Origin: Brachynemurus nebulosus | Taxonomy: Eukaryota; Arthropoda; Insecta; Neuroptera; Myrmeleontidae | Direction of reading: 5' to 3' | Assembly: GCA_035578155.1 (NCBI GenBank) | Contig: JAPWDM010000001.1 | Location: 5,336,172 to 5,400,171 of the forward strand | DNA: 64,000 nt | In this document: one piece after another, positions 29,725-40,555 of the stretch | Position numbering within the stretch: the stretch's first letter is position 1 | Layout: each line of letters opens with the position of its first letter | The notes under the pieces: model-generated | Databases searched by the model: none | The model's input: only the letters and a program-made list of their open reading frames with translations | What the model was told of the DNA's origin: nothing | Program-made: the position numbers and the translations under genes

Positions 29725-29899
29725 CTAATTTCCGAGATTGATAAAAGAAATACGAAAACGATGGTGATGATGAGGGTTAATACCACCCATTGGTGACCAA
29801 AGTGAACTTCTGGTTGAAAGACTAATTAGAGACTGTTGAAGACCAATTACCTCTCCCTGAGTAATACTTATAAAAAAGTGTTGAAAAGCTTGATTAACA
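29725..29899 (-). CDS. Probable terminal exon of an unidentified gene
   Basis: Directly after a good acceptor (TAATTTTTAG, cut at 29900/29899) the minus strand is open for 58 codons to TAG at 29725-29727. The exon has higher GC and better codon sense than its surroundings. The peptide includes VNQAFQHFF, TQGEVIGLQQSLISLS, SSLWSPMGGINPHHHHRFR and ends FINLGN. The phase is one base before the first full codon. I do not recognise the protein. Upstream exons should lie at higher coordinates, and the hAT element at 29941-30328 would sit in the preceding intron, 41 bp from the acceptor. It could still be chance. Confidence 0.5.
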
Positions 29900-29940
29900 C
29901 TAAAAATTATTAAATAGATTTTTCAACAAATTGTTCTAAA

Positions 29941-30328
29941 CAGGGCTGCCAGTAAAAATTTTTAGTTTATACAGCCAGGTCTCTAAAATTATACATAATT
30001 GACTCCCATTATACAAAACAACTTTTCGTTACAAGAAAAAAATGAACTGATTTTTTTCCAGCTAAACCTTAATTATTAAATTTTAATCATTTTTGCAATT
30101 TTGTCAGAACGAAAGAAAATTCATATACACGCAAGGGCGTATGTAGTTTCATTGGGTCTAACGTGATGCCACATTAATAAAGAATTGCAACTGCTATGTT
30201 CAGCGTATTCACTCTAAATTTTCGGTGTTTGTATCCAATTATACAAGAAAATTCCTTATACAAAGAGGATACACAAGGCAACCAAATTATACAGATTTTG
30301 TATCCAATTATACAATCTGGCAGCCCTG
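29941..30328. mobile_element. Non-autonomous hAT element with 8-bp duplication
   Basis: A 388-bp element with ends CAGGGCTGCCAG and CTGGCAGCCCTG (exact inverses), flanked by perfect GTTCTAAA duplications (29933-29940 and 30329-30336). 'ccaattatacaa' motifs recur near the right end. No coding sequence. The intact duplication and ends indicate limited age. Confidence 0.93.
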
Positions 30329-30507
30329 GTTCTAAATGGTCCGTGTTAAAAAAGACCGGTCCGTGTTAAAAAAAGCACTGGTACCAGTACCTATGAGAGA
30401 AATGACGGGACCCCGGACACAAAAAAAAATTTACATTTTTCTCCAAAAATACAATTCACGAACGAAAAAAATGCCTTTTCATTTTCGCCGTCCCTTAGTG
30501 GTACAAT

Positions 30508-32373
30508 CAGGGTTGGCATGTTTAAAACAAAGTGTTTTAAATCACATGTTTTAAACACTGTTTAAAACACAATCTAAATAAAACATGTTTGAAATTAAAG
30601 GTGTTTAAACGATGTTTTAAACTATGTTTAAAACAAATAAAAAACATTACATATTAAACTAGGGTTCTGAACAATCTTTAATTAAATTCTTCGGGTTAAT
30701 TTGTAAATAAAATGTATTGAAATAAAAAAAATAGCTTAATTATATCTTTCGTAATTAATAATTAGGCAGTTCTATTCCAATATGCATCAGTAATAAAATA
30801 ATAAACTCAAAATTAAATTTTTAATTAGGTTAAACTATATTTATTTAAGTATGTATTTTGTTGTTTTTTTTTCTTTCTTTTATGTTAAATACTAATTTGT
30901 ATTAAGTATTTCCATTTAAATCTTGAAAAACAGCGACTAGCATTGCAGCTCTTTCTACTAAGGCTACAATCGAATGCAACTGTGTTACTAAATCAAATGT
31001 TTTGGGGTTGATTTGTGTCGTGATAGCATTAAGATAACAAGATAACAATAAGATTTTGAACTTCCTCATACCGTAATTTAAACTCTTTTATTTCAATATG
31101 TATCAAATTCAGTGTTGCCAGATTGCCAGAATCCCTCTAAAAAATGCATTTTAGGGAAGAAAACCTCCAAAAAATAAAAAAATTATTTAACGCACACGAA
31201 ATACGTAAGCAACGTCCGAGTAGCCCAAAAATAACCAATATTTAAAGTGGCCAACTTTTTGAAAAATGTCTCTTCAAAAATAATACAGTTGACAAGCAAA
31301 AAAAAAAAAATAATAATAATAATAATAATAATAAAATAAAATAATTTATAGCAAAATATAATTCTAATATTATTTCCAAGAAATTGTTTACTATATTTTT
31401 TATGTCACCGAAGGATGACATCCTTCGGTGATATTATAACACAGGTCTGTGATCAAAAATTTGAGAGAGGTGGCAATCAGTAATAATAATAATAAAATAT
31501 AAAAAATAATTAATGAGTTGCACATGCATGTACTAATAAACGCAAGAGGGGGATGTATTTTCACTGTACTTAAAAAATAAAAAAACCAGCCAAAAATCAT
31601 AAATTAACACTTTCACCATTATATGTGAAGAATACATAAAGAAATGACTACAGCAATTTTGCGTTTTCATAAAGGAAAGCTAATTTTTTAAACAATAAAA
31701 TTAGGATTGATTGTTGACTTTTGACGTTGTCTTAAAATACAATACCACACACTTAAATTTTAGTGCTTGATTTGAAACTGGTTTTTGAATTTGAGTATTT
31801 TTAAGCAGGATGGCAAATATATGTTTGAAATTAAATTAAACCTCCAAATTCCCCCTAGTTTGAAAATTTCCAGTCAAAAATCCCTCCAAAGAAATTATCC
31901 CCACAAAATTCCCTCCAGCAATTTAAAAATTCTTTCTTAAATTTTGGAGAGAAAACCCCCCAATCTGACAACACTGATCAAATTTTGTAAAATTTCTCAG
32001 AAACGTCTTTGTTGTAGTTGTACACAGTACAACACGTATAAACAACAAACGGTTTTATAAATTTTACAACAAACAAAATATTCAAATGTTTCCATTTAAT
32101 GCCACCTATTATAAATTAATAGTACATTAATTTATGCCCACAATTTATGCCAGTGTCTGACAGCAAAAAGTCATACATTTTGAGACAAAAAGTTTTTTCC
32201 ACATGGTTTAATTAAAAGAATTAAACCTGTTTAAAACAAGTTTAAAATGTTTAAAACATATGTTTAAATTAAACTAATAAAAACATGATTTTAAACATAG
32301 GAACACTTGTTTAAAACATTTTGAACTGTTTGTTTTATAAATTTTAAAAAAAAACTGTTTTTTTCCATCCCTG
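30508..32373. mobile_element. hAT element, host of a nested hAT
   Basis: Ends CAGGGTTGGCATG and CCATCCCTG, flanked by perfect GGTACAAT duplications (30500-30507 and 32374-32381). Both subterminal regions are full of GTTTAAAAC-type motifs (about 30519-30640 and 32225-32335), probable transposase-binding repeats. About 30900-31080, on the minus strand, keeps a short open stretch (INPKTFDLVTQLHSIVALV) that may be a scrap of the original gene. A second element (31110-31976) is inserted inside, so the ancestral length was about 990 bp. Confidence 0.9.
31110..31976. mobile_element. Nested hAT element inside the 30508-32373 element
   Basis: Ends CAGTGTTGCCAGATTG and CAATCTGACAACACTG are inverted copies, with the perfect 8-bp duplication ATCAAATT at 31102-31109 and 31977-31984. 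Its 867 bp contain a (TAA)n tract near 31310-31335, a short palindrome GAAGGATGACATCCTTC near 31409 and no intact gene. It is necessarily younger than its host element. Confidence 0.92.
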
Positions 32374-32381
32374 GGTACAAT

Positions 32382-32748
32382 ATAAGTATACATAAACGTA
32401 GCATGCGAGTTGCACCACATGAATATAGTGTAGTCAGCAACTTATTAACAAAAACAGTGTTGCCAACATTTTTTTTAGAGACCATTAGTTTTAACTCTGA
32501 AACCGCTAAAAAAAAAAAAAAAAAAAAAAACAACACTAAAACTACTAGCGCCCCGTCGAAGGACAAAAAAATTTTTCTTAAGGAAAGATGGAAATCACCA
32601 ATTTTAGTGGTAAAGTTACAAGGTAAGAACAAAAAAAAAGAAATAAATTGTTAGTGTTATTAAACCCAGATTAACACTCTAACTAAATATTCAAACTTTT
32701 AATAATATAGGTACATATCTCTGGACAATGCACTAATTTTGTTATTAA
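32382..32748. other. No gene seen
   Basis: Contains CAGTGTTGCCAACA at about 32454, a solitary sequence like the hAT end at 31110, and an A run at 32510-32530. The open frames across it are low-complexity. Confidence 0.35.
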
Positions 32749-33646
32749 GGGGGACCACTAGTGTGACGTTTTCAAAAAATTGGAAATTTTTTTTTTTTTG
32801 CATGTTTCGATGGTAATTTAAAAATAACATACTAAAATTTCAAGTGCATTTCTCAAATAGTTTTTTAGTTACAGCCATCCGAAAAGTGGATTTTGATTTT
32901 CATTGTTAACTTTGAGGTATTGAGAAATGTATGAAGGTTGATAGTTCGGGAGTTTTTGGACGTGGCTGCCAGTCACATGTTGTGGAGAAGCTAGACCCTG
33001 GCACATTTGAACGACTCATCTAGCTTTACTATGACCGTTATAGTGAGTACCTACATCGTAAATAATTTTAGTAAAAATTCTCAGTGATTAAAATTAAAAG
33101 GTAAAATTACGAAAAACTACATTTTTCAAATTTGCTGCACTTATAACTCGAAGACAAATCATTCGATCGATTTGATTCTTATTGCAGCTTCTTTTATAAA
33201 TATTTCTTCGTACCAAGAGCCTCCAGTTTTCCGATCGAATAAAAAATGTAATTTTCGCAAGCCAAAAACCATCAAATTTTCGCGCAAAATTTGAAACTTT
33301 TTTTTTAAAAACTCCGCCATTTTGTTAAATTTCAACTTTTTTTCGATTGAGGTTCATTGAGGCACGGACCATACCTTCTAGTTGAATAGGCTTTTTGGTT
33401 TTTTTGATTTCAGGCAGTGTCAAGCCCGCTATCACTGCAGCAGTAGGGAAACTTTTTTTTTGGAGCCTTGGGTGATCTCGAATAACTCACTGAATTTTCA
33501 ATTTTTTTGTCAAAAAATGTTATCATGAATTTATTATATAACAACGAATATATCCTGAAAATATTAAAACATTCCATATAGTAGTTTTCTATAAAAAAAT
33601 TCCCAAAAATCACCTTTTTTTCAGGCGATTACACTAGTGGTCCCCC
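32749..33646. mobile_element. TTAA-type non-autonomous DNA transposon, copy 2
   Basis: Second copy of the 11186-12000 element, 898 bp, with ends GGGGGACCACTAGTGTGACG and TACACTAGTGGTCCCCC. The left flank is TTAA (32745-32748) and the right is GTAA, one change from TTAA. Interior blocks around 'ggacgtggctgccagtcac', 'ataactcgaagacaaatcat' and 'tattgcagcttcttttat' match copy 1. The minus-strand frame with YSRSPKAPKKK is kept. Confidence 0.8.
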
Positions 33647-33840
33647 GTAAGTTTTTTTAAAAATCTGTTTTTCAATATACATACGTATAATTATGTATTA
33701 TAGTAATACTCCATTGAAGAGGGACACTACCAAATCATTGTTTAAAAAAATGGGCTATAAAGTCATGACCCCAAAAAGCTGGAAAACTATGCGTTACATT
33801 ATTGATTTCAAAAAAGGGTGTTTTTTTTACGAGTAAGGTA

Positions 33841-33970
33841 AAAGTCCCTATACCCGAACACGTTCAGTCCGTTCAGTACTCGAACAGTTTAGATTATTTA
33901 TACTTTCTGAAAAAACCCGATAAATATTAAAACTGTTCGAGTATTGAACGCGTTCCGGTATAGAGGCTTT
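33841..33970. mobile_element. 130-bp MITE
   Basis: Imperfect palindrome: AAAGTCCCTATACCCGAACA at the left and its inverse around 'ttcgagtattgaacgcgttccggtatagaggctttt' at the right, with TA on both sides (33839-33840 and 33971-33972). Non-coding. Confidence 0.7.
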
Positions 33971-34491
33971 TACGTTATAAGTATTACGCAATTTCATTAC
34001 TACTTTGAGTAAGTGTCTAAATCTGAACACTGTCCATTGCATGTACGAGCATTCACATTTACTATCATTATTAATTTATTGTTGCCATTTTTTACAACGA
34101 CTGCACGCAAATTTAACATTAGATATGTAATTTTATACTTTAAAATGTAAAAAATAAAAAATTAAACCTTCCAAATGAACGTATAAAATAGATGCGTGCA
34201 AAATATATGCAGCTTTTTAATATGGACACCTTGGTGGTAATAACCTACAATGACAAAACGTACAACTGGTACACTATTTTGATAGTTAATACACTTTATA
34301 TGAAATTGTTGACGTCCTGCGTCCACGTGGTGTGTGAGTTAGTAAGGTTTCACTTAACGTTTTATAACACCAATAACCAGCAAGGTGTTAACGGTTCGTG
34401 CTGTTTCATAACAATTAGCATTTTTAATAATAAGATTATCATTCAACTGTCTTGCCAAATATTATTTCAAATATTGGATTAAAAATTTATA
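33971..34491. other. No gene supported
   Basis: A 96-codon plus-strand frame starts near 34192 but has no domain or splice context. On the minus strand TATAAAACG at about 34356-34364 could be a promoter element, without supporting downstream exons. Confidence 0.3.
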
Positions 34492-35386
34492 CAGCACAAC
34501 CTTTTTTTATACGGTCTTTTTTGTGCGATTTTTTTATGCGGTTTTAAAAAAATGCATAATGTGAATGAAACAGAAGAGAAAGGATGAATTTTAACATTAA
34601 TTTTTGATAAAATTAATTATTCATTGTTTTTAAGCATTATATGTTATTTTTTCTACTCCTCTTGTTTTTCATTACTCACTATCTTTTTGACCAATGAAAT
34701 CATCATATTAACCATTATTCAATGGGGCGGCATTTGTTTTGTGTATGATATTATATGTATCAAATTTTAATTTCATATATGTTGCCTAGTAACATGCAAG
34801 TAAACAAAGTAGTTTGTATTTTGTTTTCATTGTTTGTACATATATAAACATTTAATGAAATTAGAGATAGATTAAAAATTGTATTCTTTTAATTTAAAAT
34901 TTATATTCAATTTTATTTAAATCAAAAAGGAAAAAATATCGTATTCAACTCGCTTGCAATGGCTATTACTCACTCAGATGCATTACGACACTCGCCTCGT
35001 CCCGCAATTTCATCTTCGTGAGTAATAGCTATCATTAACAGCTTGTTGAATAATATACTATTATCATTAAGTTTTTTTACAGATGTATTTATCATAATTT
35101 TATAATATTATAAAAATGAAATAAAATGTTCACAAGTGTAAATTAATGCTTTACCTTGTTTAGAAAAGCAACTCCTAACGAAATCGTGAAGTTTTGAGCA
35201 TTTTGAGTTACGTATTTTCTACATATGAATTCTTTTATGTGGTCCTGATCCACCGCATAAAAAAATTTTTTTTACAGTCTGGAGCGAAATATACTTTTTA
35301 TAGTTAGCTATTATGAAATTTTTGAATATTTTTTGTGCGATTTTTTTATGCAGTAGCTATTTACCGCATAAAAGAAAATTATACTG
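34492..35386. mobile_element. TA-flanked DNA transposon derivative
   Basis: Ends CAGCACAACCTTTTTTTATA and ...ATAAAAGAAAATTATACTG form a diverged inverted repeat bordered by TA (34490-34491, 35387-35388). Motifs TTTTTTGTGCGATTTTTTTA and CCGCATAAAA recur near both ends. The ends are of pogo/Tigger style. A patch at 34950-35035 is itself inverted (GCTATTACTCAC / GTGAGTAATAGC). No transposase. Confidence 0.6.
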
Positions 35387-35857
35387 TACAAACCGAATTG
35401 TTTTGATAAGAGTATTAATACTTAATTACCTACATACATTTGATTTAAACACTTTGCCAAACCTGTATATTTTTTGCATTTTAAAAAACTGTTTTAATTC
35501 AGAGATAAAATTACCACTGATATTAAATATCTCGAATTGAGAGCAACAACTTCACTCACCCACATAATAAAACAATTTTTTTAATAATTTTTTTTTCTTA
35601 AATTTATTATCATAAACTAAAATTTAAACAATTACGCTAGCATTTAACATAATAATTAAACAAGCTAGTAATAATAAAAAATATAACACTTAAATATTAG
35701 TGCATTAAAATATAAACACTGAAAGTAATTAATTGTATATATTACTAAAAATAAAAATAAAAATTACAATATTATTATTATTAAAATTTTTTAACAAATA
35801 TTCCAAAGCATGTTTTCGTATCAATATTTTAATGTAACCACCCAAAAATATTCCGTT
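35387..35857 (-). other. Non-coding, possible 3' UTR
   Basis: AT-rich, directly downstream (minus strand) of the stop of the 35858-36063 exon. No repeats recognised. Confidence 0.35.
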
Positions 35858-36063
35858 TCAAAAACCGTTAGGATTTATTCCGGTTAGTGATTTACATGCA
35901 GATGTAAAGAATGAAATTCCGAAAATTGTCCAACAAATTTTTTCAAAGTTTGATTTTTCATCAAAATCATAAGAGTCATCCCAGGAGTCTAGCCAATTAT
36001 CTTTTGACATCAGTTTTAGGATTTTGGTGAAAAACCATCGCCTCGAATGAATTCTAACAGTTT
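35858..36063 (-). CDS. Probable terminal exon of an unidentified gene
   Basis: After a candidate acceptor (TTCCGTTTTAG, at about 36074-36064) the minus strand stays open to TGA at 35858-35860. The peptide reads TVRIHSRRWFFTKILKLM, then an acidic SWDDSYDFDEKSNFEK, then a hydrophobic IFGISFFTSA segment and ends GINPNGF. The mixture of basic, acidic and hydrophobic blocks and the balanced codon use look coding. The frame is also open upstream through the candidate acceptor for 9 codons, so the exact start is uncertain. I do not recognise the protein and could not find upstream exons. The TIR-like element at 36155-37175 begins about 90 bp upstream. Confidence 0.45.
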
Positions 36064-36154
36064 CTAAAACGGAATATTTCTTGGTACCCAATCAATTTAA
36101 ATCTTGGTGCCCGTTTTTTATTTTGAAATTTTGTACAGAAACGATTACATAAAT

Positions 36155-37175
36155 AATAGTGTTGGGCCACAGATATGCGAGTCAAACGTATGTGCTGTGT
36201 GACTCTTAAAAAAAGAGTCACTAGCACAGTCGTCCATGACTTTGGTACCAGCAAATATATTTATTGCATAACAAATATTATGCCACATGTAAATTCTTAA
36301 ATCTCACAAATCGAAGCTTCTACTTTTCAAAATATACAAATATAATAAATAAAATTTTATGGCTTCGTGGGCTGACACTTATTTATTAGGTCCTCCGGAA
36401 AGTTCGTACTATTTTCGGAGCCGCTCGGATGAATTCATATTTCTTCAAGTAGCAAATGAAACATGCAACAACATGTTAGTCATGTTAGTGTTAGACCGAT
36501 AGTGTTGCTTGTAATATGTATCATACATCTTTAAACAGTGTTTAAATAATTTTTTTTTTTTTTGTTAGTAATAATGTTTTGGACATCAAGGAACATCATG
36601 TCATGTTATACGAGTTTAAAAAATATACTAATGCAGTTGACGCAATGAGAAATATTTGTAATGTTTATGGCGTTGATGCGCTCCTGACAGAATTTATAGA
36701 AAGTGATTTGCTAGATTTCAAAAGGGTAATTTTTCTTCGGAAGATGAAGCTCCCTCCGGTCGACCTGTGTGTATTGACGATGTTTTATCCGTCAAGAAAT
36801 AAAGCGAAACCTGAGGCAAACTGTTAAGATTTAGCGGCAACTTTTGAGCATTCAAAATCCACAGTTTTCAGCCATTTGAAGAAAATCGGGATGGCCATTT
36901 ACACCAAAAACGGCACGAACTTTCCGGATGGCCCAATATTTCCAAAATTTTTCAAACAAATAATTGTTTTACAAATGCTTATGCAAGTCCACTACTTTTA
37001 ATCTACCTACCAACGCAGATAGGATAGCACAGTGCACTAGCACACTGTGCGTGCGAATGACTCCTTTTGGAATACACAACACAGTTAGTACAGCCAGTGT
37101 GCTTCCAAAGAGTCATTGTGCGGAGTTATGTGTGCCAGCACACATGAAACAGCTACGCCTCGACCCAACACTAAT
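36155..37175. mobile_element. Possible TIR element hosting a mariner insertion
   Basis: AGTGTTGGGCC at the left (about 36159) and its near-inverse CGACCCAACACT at the right (about 37161-37172) could be terminal inverted repeats. 'gcacagtgcactagcacactgtgc' lies near the right end and 'gtcactagcacag' near the left. No target duplication was seen. The mariner derivative 36386-36936 lies inside. Confidence 0.35.
36386..36936 (+). mobile_element. mariner deletion derivative with transposase N terminus
   Basis: A 551-bp element with TA at 36384-36385 and 36937-36938. Ends TTAGGTCCTCCGGAAAGTTC and GAACTTTCCGGATGGCCCAA are inverted repeats continuing about 30 bp. Within it 36579-36827 encodes the N-terminal DNA-binding part of a mariner transposase (HHVMLYEFKK, AMRNICNVYGVDAL, then in a shifted frame SSEDEAPSGRPVCIDD). 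36833-36900 gives the second helix-turn-helix (LAATFEHSKSTVFSHLKKIG). The whole DDD catalytic domain is deleted and a frameshift separates the parts, so it is inactive. Confidence 0.88.
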
Positions 37176-37280
37176 ATGATAATTTGTTTTATTAATGACT
37201 AGGATAGTAAAATTACAAAAATGTGTTCTGGTAATTTTAATTGACGAATACGTTACATCGTTTTAAATAACATTACAATA

Positions 37281-37875
37281 CAGTAGAATCGCAGCATTTG
37301 AATTTTGGCGGGATAGTTGCGTAACTATAAGTAACCCTAGTTTTTACAAATTCTACGAGGATGCAAATGAAAAATATGTTTTTTTTTTAAATGGTACAAA
37401 TCAAAAGAAAAAAGCCGATATCGTTTTTTCTTACGAATATAAAAAATTTTCATGTCAGAGTACGGTTTTCTTACCGCACATGCGCAAAAGTTACAATCAA
37501 TTTGACAGTTGGGTTACCCCATGAAAATGTCATTTTTCTCATTTACTAGGGGGGGGGGGGGTGCAAATGAAAATTTTGGGATTTTTGGATGGTACAAATT
37601 AAAGAGAAGATGTCTAAATTTTTTTTTAATGAAAATCAAATACTTTTCTGCCAGAAGTATGTTTTTTCAGATTCGCTATTTTATTTGTTTTTCCATTTTT
37701 CCGGAGGATGCAAATTATTTAAAAATAATTTTCAGGTGGTACAAATTGACACAAAGTTAATTATGAGCAATTTATTTTGAGAATAAGTAACTTTCGTGCC
37801 AGGGTCTTTTCGGTTATCTAAAGGTCATGAATATAACTGGTACTAAACACTGCTTACAAAAGTGGAATTCTACTG
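37281..37875. mobile_element. pogo/Tigger-like MITE
   Basis: Ends CAGTAGAATCGCAGCATTTG and ...TGGAATTCTACTG, bordered by TA (37279-37280, 37876-37877). Inside are repeated units with 'atgcaaatgaaaa' and 'atggtacaaat', and a G12 run at about 37550-37561. The CAGTAGAA start is typical of Tigger-type elements. No transposase. Confidence 0.72.
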
Positions 37876-37877
37876 TA

Positions 37878-38067
37878 TATTAAAATTAATGATATAAGTT
37901 GGGGAATCATAATTTCAGTAAGATTTTTCTTTTCAATCATTCAGTTCATTGTAACCTGTAAATTTACGACTATTTATTTTAGTGAAATTCTAACAGTTAG
38001 GCCATTAAACCCTGCGAAAAACCTGACAATAGTTAAATATACAACAATATTTTAAGTAAAAACATTA
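37878..38067. other. No feature seen
   Basis: Short AT-rich interval between two TA-flanked elements. Confidence 0.3.
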
Positions 38068-38260
38068 CAGTCGTCACTCGAGTTATTGACGTTTTAACTT
38101 ATTAACAATGCTCGTAATTTCCCTGGAGTTATAGACAAACCGTATGTATGTACCCAAGGTCATAGGTGTTGTGTGGTTCTGTTGCAATGCGTACATACGT
38201 ATGGTCTGTCTATAACTCGAAGGAGACTGCGAGCATTGTCAATAACTCGAGTGACGACTG
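38068..38260. mobile_element. 193-bp palindromic MITE
   Basis: Ends CAGTCGTCACTCGAGTTATT and AATAACTCGAGTGACGACTG are perfect inverses, with TA at 38066-38067 and 38261-38262. Pairing continues inward through 'gcatt..' and 'ttatagacaa..cgtatg'. Tc1/mariner or pogo-type by target duplication. Confidence 0.85.
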
Positions 38261-38262
38261 TA

Positions 38263-39120
38263 TACCGTTTAAATTGATCATCTGAATTTACTCAAATTTC
38301 AACATTTTAGTATTTTTAATTAGCCTCATAAACTTTTGTTAGAAATTATAGATAAATTAATTCAATTTACTTTAAAATGTTTCTAAATCAATGTATCGCA
38401 TACATTTAAATAATATAGGTACAAATCAATGACTAACCAATTGAATATATTTGATGCTTAATAAAAAACAATGAATTACTTAAAACAATGATTACAGTGT
38501 ATGCACTTAAACAATTAGACATATTTAAACTAGAGCAATAAATTTGGTAATTTAAAACTTAATATAATCACAGTAAATATAAATTATAATAAATATACAA
38601 TTAGCATAATTACATTTAATTGATATCGAAATATTAACGAAAAAAAAAAAGAATAATTGTAACAAATATACAGACAGGTTCAAAATAATTTGGGCAAGTA
38701 TATGCAAAAATATTTTGACAATTTGACCACAGTATGTTTTTATTGGAAAATTGATACTTAAAATGCAAGTTTTTGAGAAAAAATTCATGGTCAAGTGTCT
38801 GTAAAACGCAAAAAATTTGTGAGTTCCATCAATTGCATTCCAATTTTCTAAACGATTCTCAAAAATTTTCTAATCTCACTTTTTCGAACATCCATTTTCA
38901 TAATTTTTAAGACTTTTACTTCAATAGTTTTATCTAAGTGTTTACATATAAATACTATAAACACGATTACAAACAAATGCCAAAATTCGTGCAAAAACTT
39001 AGGGTAGGTCCGACCCTGCTTGCGTGCGATGAAACAGCTGAAAAAAAGGAATGAGATCGGATCGAATATTTTCGTCCCGATTCGTGCGGACTAGATTCGC
39101 ATAAATTCTGATGCAGTATA
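38263..39120. other. No gene supported
   Basis: AT-rich. 38980-39110 is GC-richer (AGGGTAGGTCCGACCCTGC contains a short palindrome) but has no open frame. Confidence 0.35.
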
Positions 39121-39293
39121 CAAGAAACCTTAACTGTTTAATCAAAACACTTTTTTAACGAAATACAAAATATAGCAAATTTCTCTTAAATTATCCAAAC
39201 TCAAAATTGCATCAACATAAATGTTGATAATATTTAAGTTCATATATGGATGTGAATTAGTCTACAATAGTTTGGATAATTAAGGTTCTCTTG
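39121..39293. mobile_element. 173-bp MITE
   Basis: Ends CAAGAAACCTTAACTGTTTA and GGATAATTAAGGTTCTCTTG are inverted copies, bordered by TA (39119-39120, 39294-39295). The AACCTTAATTATCC core resembles Tigger/pogo ends. Non-coding. Confidence 0.65.
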
Positions 39294-39994
39294 TAGTTAA
39301 ACTACTGAATACTTGAATTGACTAATTTAATTTTCTTAAAACAATTTCGAAATAAACATTAAAGTTTTTAAAAATATATTCAAATATTGAAAATAAACTT
39401 GGCGAATGTCGGGGATAATTGCATGCGCATACTGACTTTTGTATGTCCAAATAATTTTTTGAAGCCTGTTTATAAACAAATGCAGGTATAGGGGGGCGGG
39501 AGTTGTCCGCGAGAGTTATTTTTCCATTATTACCCCAATTTTACTACAAAACGATACTTTTCTGCTTCAACCACATATCCGCGAAACAAATACTATACAG
39601 AAAACACAAAAACATAGGTATTAAAAAAATTGATTTTCATTACTATAAATTTGAGAATTATTGTACAGAATTATAAGATAAATTTTTATAATAAAATTCC
39701 GCCAAATAGGTGTACGGTAGCTGTGCGAACTAGCGTTAGGGCTTTAATCGAAACATGCGTTTTGCTAATAATTCTTTGACATTTAATAATTATTCTTTAA
39801 TTAATTATTTCGCTACATCTTTTGCATGGACGAGTAAAGTATGTACTTTTTAACTCAACATGGCTAGAAAAGCCAAATACGAGGTTGAGATAGAAAAGTC
39901 TCGAAAGCTACATATCTGTCAAAATTAATGGGGCCTGCAATATTCGTTAACTATTCGACCGAATACCGACTAGCGGAAAAAAAATAATTTCACG
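39294..39994. other. No gene supported; one small ORF
   Basis: At 39860-39928 an ATG in good context (CAACATGG) opens a 22-codon frame, MARKAKYEVEIEKSRKL..., that looks composed like protein but ends quickly. It could be a first exon, a transposon scrap or chance. The rest is AT-rich. Confidence 0.25.
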
Positions 39995-40230
39995 AAAATA
40001 ATAAACAAATATTGTACTTTGCAAATTACCACTTTTATTTTTGAAACTGTGACAATATTGTTTCGAACCGTCAGTTCATTTTCAAACAGAAAACATTTTC
40101 TACATGACGGTTCGAAACAATATTGTCACAATTTCAAAAATAAAAGTGATATTTTGCGAAATAAAATCTTTTTATATTATCTATCATACAAATATGGAAT
40201 ACCATAAAGTAACGCTCAAATCTACTAATA
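39995..40230. mobile_element. Foldback MITE, copy 1
   Basis: Inverted arms share GAAACTGTGACAATATTG and TTTCGAACCGTCAGTTCA around a short loop near 40085-40100. Followed by the flank-like sequence 'ggaataccataaagtaacgctcaaatctac', which also accompanies the copies at 45676 and 53845. Non-coding. Confidence 0.8.
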
Positions 40231-40384
40231 TTATAATTCCACGTATTTAATAAATTATATAAAGTAGACAAAAAAAAATTCCTAAATTATGTAATACCTA
40301 CTTTTAATAAAATTACTTATTGTAGTTATATCTACTGAAAACAGTAATCCTCGACGTTCCGAATCCTAACAAAATCTTCAATAA

Positions 40385-40555
40385 TATTCACTAATTTGAG
40401 CCGTACTTTATGGTATTCCATATTTGTAAAAAATAAAACAAATATTTTACTTAGCAAAAAATATACCTACCACTTGTTTTTTTTTTTTGCGTGATTATTT
40501 TCATAAATAAACGTGGTGTTGTTTGCTAAGTAAAATATTTATTTTATTATTTACA
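40385..40555. mobile_element. Foldback MITE, relative
   Basis: 'acaaatattttacttagcaaa' at 40440 and its inverse 'tttgctaagtaaaatattta' at 40528 form the arms. 'gtactttatggtattccatatttg' at 40397 is the inverted form of the flank seen with the other copies. The centre differs from them. Confidence 0.6.
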
